Below, one piece after another: positions 23,299 through 26,941 of a stretch of DNA of 26,941 nucleotides. Position numbers and translations under genes: made by a program. The stretch is taken from positions 1-26,941 of the forward strand of contig LADV01000348.1 of NCBI GenBank assembly GCA_000961805.1, read 5' to 3'. Position 1 is the first letter of the stretch, and every line of letters starts with the position of its first letter. The stretch comes from Peptococcaceae bacterium BRH_c23. Its GTDB lineage: Bacteria; Bacillota_B; Desulfitobacteriia; Desulfitobacteriales; Desulfitobacteriaceae. The notes beneath the pieces are model-generated. The model had not been told where the DNA came from, did no database searches, and saw nothing but the letters and a program-made list of their open reading frames with translations.

Positions 23299-23991
23299 AT
23301 GAAAAAGAAATTTCTTAAAATCACAGGTATTATGGTCTTAATTATGGCTCTGGTTGGCTTTTGGGGATACAATAAATATTTTAAGCCTGACCTGGAAATC
23401 CAACAACAACTAGATAATCAATTTGGGCCAGGATTTTTTAACTCATTTACTGATCAAAAAGAAGACAATAAGTCAGGATTAGTCAATAATGATGTAAGCT
23501 CGAATAATGAAGTTAAACCAGATAATGATGTAAGCTCAAATAATGAGGTTATGGCGGATGATAAAGAAAAACCAGTTGATGACTCGAAAAAGAAGACGGA
23601 TCTGCCAAATACATCAACTCCTGTGAATGAAGCTATCGCGAAGGTGACTACCCTAGATGAAATTACTCTTAAGTACACACCTCAGTTTGATTATTTACAG
23701 AATGTAGCCTTGAGCCGTTTAGATACTTTGTATTCAGCGGCAATTCAGGAGTATGTGCAGCGCAGTAAAGCTGGCACTTTGAACCGTTCTGAGCTGGCCC
23801 AAAAATACATCCAAGCTGGAAATTTGCTTGAGGCAAACGTGAACAGCCAATTTTACAGTACCTTAGATGCCTTGCAGGCTGAACTGATTGCTAATAATTA
23901 TCCCACCGACAGTGTTCGCGTGATTAAGACTGAATATGAAAAAGCTAAGTCTGCTAAGCGATCACAGCTCTTAGCCAAAATGCGCAACTAG
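23299..23991 (+). CDS. Membrane-anchored extracytoplasmic protein of unknown function
   Basis: The 230-residue product has a basic start (MKKKFLK), one hydrophobic helix (about residues 8-24, no lipobox Cys), then a low-complexity linker rich in Asn, Asp, Ser and Lys with two imperfect copies of NDVSSNNEV, then a helical domain (VTTLDEITLKYTPQFDYLQN onwards) rich in Ala, Gln, Leu and Tyr that looks like a coiled-coil bundle. It is probably anchored in the membrane with the helical domain outside. No family recognised. ATG 23299 follows GGAG (23287-23290); the ATG at 23245 would give a product with an unlikely N-terminus. It has its own promoter and terminator and occupies the slot of polC. 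Confidence 0.75.
   Translation: MKKKFLKITGIMVLIMALVGFWGYNKYFKPDLEIQQQLDNQFGPGFFNSFTDQKEDNKSGLVNNDVSSNNEVKPDNDVSSNNEVMADDKEKPVDDSKKKTDLPNTSTPVNEAIAKVTTLDEITLKYTPQFDYLQNVALSRLDTLYSAAIQEYVQRSKAGTLNRSELAQKYIQAGNLLEANVNSQFYSTLDALQAELIANNYPTDSVRVIKTEYEKAKSAKRSQLLAKMRN
23470..23550 (+). repeat. Imperfect tandem repeat encoding NDVSSNNEV
   Basis: Two copies of a segment of the form AATGATGTAAGCTC(G/A)AATAA, each followed by TGA(A/G)GTT, stand about 39 bases apart in the linker-coding part of the gene. They code for repeated NDVSSNNEV. Length variation in such linkers is usually tolerated. Confidence 0.7.
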
Positions 23992-24260
23992 ATTTCACAA
24001 GCAAAAAAACCTAGATGTATTCGAAAACTGTCTTTCCAAATCGCGATGATCTAGTTCATTAAAAGTTCCTTAAGCACAAGCTTGAGGGCTTTATTTATTT
24101 ATTCAGCTTGTACCACTGGCTCATAAGACCGGAAAAAACCTTTTCTAAATCAGAACCTATTTAAGATATTTCTAGATCGTGAGGCCGAAGAAAGTCCTGG
24201 ATTTGAATTCAATGGATAACTTAATAAGATGACGAAAAATGACTAAAAATTGAGTTCTTG
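23992..24260. other. Gene-free stretch before the rimP promoter
   Basis: Apart from the terminator at 24068-24092, I see no ORF with a ribosome binding site, no RNA gene and no repeat. The sequence is A/T-rich and unstructured to the eye. Confidence 0.6.
24068..24100 (+). terminator. Rho-independent terminator of the membrane-anchored gene
   Basis: CCTTAAGC (24068-24075) pairs with GCTTGAGG (24080-24087), with one wobble, around ACAA, followed by the T-rich GCTTTATTTATTTATT. An alternative longer pairing uses ACAAGCT and AGCTTGT downstream. Confidence 0.65.
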
Positions 24261-24289
24261 TTGCAGAGTTCCTAGGGATATGCTATATT
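24261..24289 (+). promoter_or_regulatory. Sigma-A promoter of rimP-nusA-ylxR-ylxQ-infB
   Basis: TTGCAG (24261-24266), 17-base spacer, TATATT (24284-24289) with TGC before the -10. It has the same TTGCA(A/G), 17, TGC architecture as the rpsB promoter. Confidence 0.7.
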
Positions 24290-24320
24290 AGTATAAGGAA
24301 ATTTGTAGTGTCTGTTGGAA

Positions 24321-24344
24321 AGGAGTGGGTTCTAACCCGCTCCT
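24321..24344 (+). other. Leader hairpin of the rimP-nusA operon
   Basis: AGGAGTGGG (24321-24329) pairs with CCCGCTCCT (24336-24344), with one G-U wobble and a 6-nt loop. It sits about 25 bases after the predicted transcription start. Only scattered T's follow (TCGTTTGTCC), so it could be an attenuator or a protective 5' stem. NusA operons are autoregulated in some bacteria. Confidence 0.55.
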
Positions 24345-24363
24345 TCGTTTGTCCTACTATGTC

Positions 24364-24402
24364 AGGAAGTATAACTAGCGGTTATCTTCGTAAGACTATA
24401 AG
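24364..24402. repeat. Possible short relic of the structured repeat element
   Basis: AGGAAGTATAACT, then TATCTTCGTAAGACTATAAGG, resembles the outer modules of copies A and B (AGAAAGTATAACTT and GTCTTCGTCTGGAGTATAAG) with the middle lost. It also forms ATAAC/GTTAT. Similarity is short, so this is tentative. Confidence 0.3.
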
Positions 24403-24438
24403 GAAAAACGTTCTCGGAGTTTTGAAGGAGCGATTCGC

Positions 24439-24897
24439 ATGAATAAATCAATAGTACAAGAGATCGAGATACTCGTAGAGCCGCTCGTTCTAGAAAAAGG
24501 GCTTGAATTAGTTAGTGTAGAGTACATAAAGGAAGGTGCACATTGGTATCTGCGCCTTTATATAGATAAAGAGGGTGGCGTGGATATGGATGATTGCACC
24601 AACGTCAGCCACGCGGTGAGTGAAATGCTCGACATCAAAAATACTATTCCTCAGGCATACATGTTGGAAGTCTCTTCGCCAGGTCTGGAACGTCCTCTTA
24701 AAAAGGAAGAGGACTTTATACGCTTTCAGGGTAGCTTAATAATGGTCCATACTATTTCCCCGTTTCAAGGGTTTAAGAAATTCTCAGGTAATCTTGTCGG
24801 ACTGATCAACGATGAAATCGTTTTAGAATATGAGGGAAAACGCGTCTCAATTCCACGCACCTTAGTGAAGAAAACCCATTTATTACTGGATTTCTAG
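24439..24897 (+). CDS. rimP: Ribosome maturation factor RimP
   Basis: RimP helps assemble the 30S subunit. The 152-residue product has the two-domain layout: N-terminal alpha/beta (LVLEKGLELVSVEYIKEGAH, then WYLRLYIDKEGGVDMDDC) with conserved YMLEVSSPGLERPLKKEEDF, and the C-terminal Sm-like barrel (FSGNLVGLINDEIVLEYEGK). The ATG follows GAAGGAG at 24424-24430. It is first in the conserved rimP-nusA-ylxR-ylxQ-infB operon. Confidence 0.95.
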   Translation: MNKSIVQEIEILVEPLVLEKGLELVSVEYIKEGAHWYLRLYIDKEGGVDMDDCTNVSHAVSEMLDIKNTIPQAYMLEVSSPGLERPLKKEEDFIRFQGSLIMVHTISPFQGFKKFSGNLVGLINDEIVLEYEGKRVSIPRTLVKKTHLLLDF

Positions 24898-24935
24898 ATC
24901 GTTAGGCACAATAGAATAAGGAGGAAAAAGGAAAA

Positions 24936-26303
24936 ATGAATATGGAGTTCATCGAGGCCCTTCACGAATTAGAAAAAGGACGGGGAATTTCTGCCGAGAT
25001 TCTATTTGAGGCAATAGAGGCAGCACTGATTTCCGCATACAAGAAGAATTTCGGATCGTTGCAAAATGTTCGAGTTCTTATTGATCGATTAACCGGTGAA
25101 TTTAAAGTTTATGCCCGCAAAACCGTTGTAGACGTCGTGGAGGATGCTCGGACTCAGGTTAGCTTGGAGGAAGCTCGCAAACTCGATCCAAATTACGAAT
25201 TTGAAGATATTGTAGAGTACGAAGTGACCCCGCGTGAATTTGGACGAATTGCTGCTCAAACAGCAAAGCAAGTTGTTGTTCAGCGCATTAGAGAAGCTGA
25301 ACGTGGTATGATTTATGATGAATTTGTGAATCGTGAGGGAGATATCGTCACGGGAGTGGTTCAACGATATGAACAGAAGAATGTTATCGTCGATTTGGGG
25401 AAGGTAGAAGCAGTACTGCCGGCTCAGGAGCAAATTCCAGGTGAAATGTATCAATCGTTTGACCGTATTAAGACGTATGTCGTGGAAGTGAAGAAGACAA
25501 CAAAAGGTCCACAAATTATGTTATCCCGCACGCATCCAGGCTTGATAAAGCGTCTCTTTGAACTTGAAGTTCCAGAAATTCACGATGGAGTCGTGGAGAT
25601 TAAAGGAGTTTCCCGTGAGGCAGGAGCTCGTTCTAAAATCGCCGTATTTTCGCGTGACTCGAATGTGGATCCCGTGGGAGCTTGTGTAGGTCCAAAGGGA
25701 GTCCGAGTCCAGACTATTGTCACAGAACTAAAAGGGGAAAAAATCGATATTGTCAATTACTCAAATGATCCCCAAGAATTCGTGGCGAATGCCCTTTCTC
25801 CTGCCAAGGTCGTGGCAGTTTATCCCAAACTCAATGAGAAAGTTGCCATTGTTGTTGTTCCTGATTATCAACTCTCCTTAGCAATCGGTAAAGAGGGACA
25901 AAATGCTCGTCTTGCTGCTAAGCTAACGGGGTGGAAGATTGATATTAAAAGTGAGTCCCAAGCAGTTGCCCATAATATTATTCCCCAAGGCCAAGAACAG
26001 TATGAAAATTATGAAGAGTACGGCGAATATGAAGAGTACTCCGAATATGATGAGTATGCAGAAACAGAAGACTATCAGGAATATGAGGAAATCGGAGAGA
26101 CCGATAATAGCCAGCTTGCTGGAAACATTGAGTCCAATGACGACCAAAATCAGCTTGGATATGCCCAAGAGCTGGAGTCTTTTGACAACCATGATAAGAT
26201 AGTTACAGGTGCTGTTGATCCGGAGATCACGGGTATGAGTGAGAATTTACCAGGGGAAACTCAACTACCCTTGAAGGAGAAAAAAAAGAAAGGGAAGGGG
26301 TGA
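24936..26303 (+). CDS. nusA: Transcription termination/antitermination protein NusA
   Basis: NusA binds RNA polymerase and modulates pausing, termination and antitermination. The 455-residue product has the N-terminal RNA polymerase-binding domain ([20 protein letters not shown]), the S1 domain (about 135-200, [20 protein letters not shown]), and two KH domains (ending [20 protein letters not shown] and [18 protein letters not shown] near residue 342). Firmicute NusA normally stops about there or slightly later. Here about 113 more residues follow: a Tyr/Glu-rich block with [18 protein letters not shown], then an acidic linker and a Lys-rich end. Start ATG 24936 follows AAGGAGG; the ATG at 24942 is also possible. 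Confidence 0.96.
   Translation: MNMEFIEALHELEKGRGISAEILFEAIEAALISAYKKNFGSLQNVRVLIDRLTGEFKVYARKTVVDVVEDARTQVSLEEARKLDPNYEFEDIVEYEVTPREFGRIAAQTAKQVVVQRIREAERGMIYDEFVNREGDIVTGVVQRYEQKNVIVDLGKVEAVLPAQEQIPGEMYQSFDRIKTYVVEVKKTTKGPQIMLSRTHPGLIKRLFELEVPEIHDGVVEIKGVSREAGARSKIAVFSRDSNVDPVGACVGPKGVRVQTIVTELKGEKIDIVNYSNDPQEFVANALSPAKVVAVYPKLNEKVAIVVVPDYQLSLAIGKEGQNARLAAKLTGWKIDIKSESQAVAHNIIPQGQEQYENYEEYGEYEEYSEYDEYAETEDYQEYEEIGETDNSQLAGNIESNDDQNQLGYAQELESFDNHDKIVTGAVDPEITGMSENLPGETQLPLKEKKKKGKG
25995..26097 (+). repeat. Tyr/Glu-rich low-complexity repeat in the nusA 3' end
   Basis: Repeated GAATATGAAGAGTAC-like blocks encode YE/YEEY/EYDEY units, giving at least nine Tyr in about 33 residues, all in acidic context. 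The pattern suggests expansion of a short unit. Confidence 0.75.
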
Positions 26304-26307
26304 TGGT

Positions 26308-26571
26308 ATGAAGACACGAAAAATTCCGATGAGAATGTGTTTGGGTTGTCAAGAAATGAAACCTAAGAAGGAGCTTTTACGAGTGGTCAGAACTCCGGAA
26401 GGGATTGTTGAACTCGATCCAACAGGTAAGAGGAACGGACGTGGCGCATACCTTTGTCCTAACTTAATCTGCTTTCAAACCGCTGTAAAAGAACGACGGT
26501 TCCGAAAGGCTTTTGGAGTGGATGTTGACCCTGAAGTATTTTCTCATTTGGAAGGGAAGATTTCTTCGTGA
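26308..26571 (+). CDS. ylxR: YlxR family RNA-binding protein (RnpM)
   Basis: The 87-residue basic protein has the family features RMCLGCQEMKPKKELLRVVR near the N-terminus and GRGAYLCPN in the middle. B. subtilis YlxR has been reported to bind RNase P RNA and to affect expression widely. The ATG at 26308 lies four bases after the nusA stop, with GAAGGGAAGGGGTGATGGT upstream. Its stop overlaps the GTG start of ylxQ. Confidence 0.92.
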   Translation: MKTRKIPMRMCLGCQEMKPKKELLRVVRTPEGIVELDPTGKRNGRGAYLCPNLICFQTAVKERRFRKAFGVDVDPEVFSHLEGKISS

Positions 26572-26864
26572 ACACACGTATCCAGTCACTTGTTGGGATA
26601 GCTCGGCGAGCAGGTAAGATAGCTTCCGGAGATGCTCAAATTGAGGCCATGGTCAAAAAAAGAAAAGGATTTCTTCTCATTATTGCGGAGGATGCTCACG
26701 GAGCACAGAAAAAGTATACTATGTGGGCTAATGATATAAATTTACCAGTGTTGGTCACTGGTACCAAACTGGAACTGGGACATTCTATAGGACTTTCGCC
26801 GCGTTCAGCAGTGCTTATTTTGGATCAAGGGTTTGCTAAGGCTATTTTACTAGCAAGGAGCTGA
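26568..26864 (+). CDS. ylxQ: YlxQ, L7Ae/L30e-type RNA-binding protein
   Basis: The 98-residue product is a kink-turn-binding family member: SLVGIARRAGKIASGDAQIE at the start, GFLLIIAEDAHGAQKKYTMW in the middle, and LPVLVTGTKLELGHSIG with a C-terminal hydrophobic strand-helix. The start is GTG 26568, overlapping the ylxR stop (GTGA), so translation is coupled. Operon position between ylxR and infB is universal in Firmicutes. Function is poorly known. Confidence 0.92.
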   Translation: MNTRIQSLVGIARRAGKIASGDAQIEAMVKKRKGFLLIIAEDAHGAQKKYTMWANDINLPVLVTGTKLELGHSIGLSPRSAVLILDQGFAKAILLARS

Positions 26865-26908
26865 TGCTTGGAGCGTAATGTGGGAGCCGAATATGTGGGG
26901 GTGGTTAA

Positions 26909-26941
26909 ATGAGTATTCGTGTTCATGAATTAGCAAAAGAA
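26909..26941 (+). CDS. infB: Translation initiation factor IF-2, first 11 codons (3' partial)
   Basis: Eleven codons, MSIRVHELAKE, match the start of Firmicute IF-2, whose N-terminal domain begins with this type of sequence. GTGGGGGTGG (26894-26903) precedes the ATG. Position after ylxQ confirms it. The gene continues beyond the window. Confidence 0.88.
   Translation, partial: MSIRVHELAKE

Noticed and set aside
25923..26202. Frames on both strands over the nusA tail
   Set aside because: The repetitive GAATATGAAGAG sequence leaves other frames open. The nusA frame is contiguous with the conserved domains and ends just before ylxR.

Overview
The window looks like a chromosome segment from a low-to-mid GC, spore-forming Firmicute. 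My best guess is the Peptococcaceae, of the Desulfosporosinus/Desulfitobacterium type. The basis is protein sequence character, strong AGGAGG ribosome binding sites, CodY, bacterial-type ProS, and a gene order that follows the Bacillus subtilis order smf(dprA)-topA-trmFO-xerC(codV)-hslV-hslU-codY and then rpsB-tsf-pyrH-frr-uppS-cdsA-dxr-rseP-proS-[polC]-rimP-nusA-ylxR-ylxQ-infB. The genus is inferred, not proven. All real genes are on the + strand.

Layout. (1) 1-304: the 3' end of a heptad-repeat coiled-coil gene with a terminator. (2) 311-1598: a structured intergenic repeat (copy A), then ku, then a short remnant of an ATP-dependent DNA ligase. (3) 1716-10813: dprA, topA, trmFO and xerC, then the promoter-led hslV-hslU-codY group and a small membrane protein. 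(4) 10846-12601: rpsB and tsf with a good promoter, a leader and a terminator. (5) 12614-13022: a much larger copy B of the repeat, with a 33-bp tandem array and nested palindromes, separating tsf from pyrH. (6) 13078-22780: pyrH-frr-small ORF-uppS-cdsA-AI-2E family permease-dxr-rseP-ispG-proS, covering UMP synthesis, ribosome recycling, undecaprenyl/phospholipid/MEP-pathway isoprenoid synthesis, intramembrane proteolysis and tRNA charging. (7) 22868-23991: where synteny predicts polC there is only an 80-codon ORF resembling the PolC N-terminal domain, followed by an unrelated membrane-anchored protein with its own promoter. (8) 24261-26941: the rimP-nusA-ylxR-ylxQ-infB operon with its own promoter and leader hairpin. 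infB runs off the end.

Most of the window is ordinary core genome. The parts worth a second look are intergenic. Two repeat families occupy the gaps. One is the MITE-like element with AAAGnnnnACTT-type ends, present as two clear copies and one possible relic. The other is a family of TTCG/CGAA-rich imperfect palindromes whose right edge (ATCGAAA or similar) repeatedly abuts the Shine-Dalgarno of the next gene. The two gene remnants (ligase beside ku, PolC N-terminus after proS) suggest deletions in two DNA replication/repair loci. Other points are a possible N-terminal extension of ribosomal protein S2, a possible CodY box upstream of the operon that encodes CodY, and a Tyr/Glu-rich tail on NusA. 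I found no CRISPR, phage, toxin-antitoxin or defence island.
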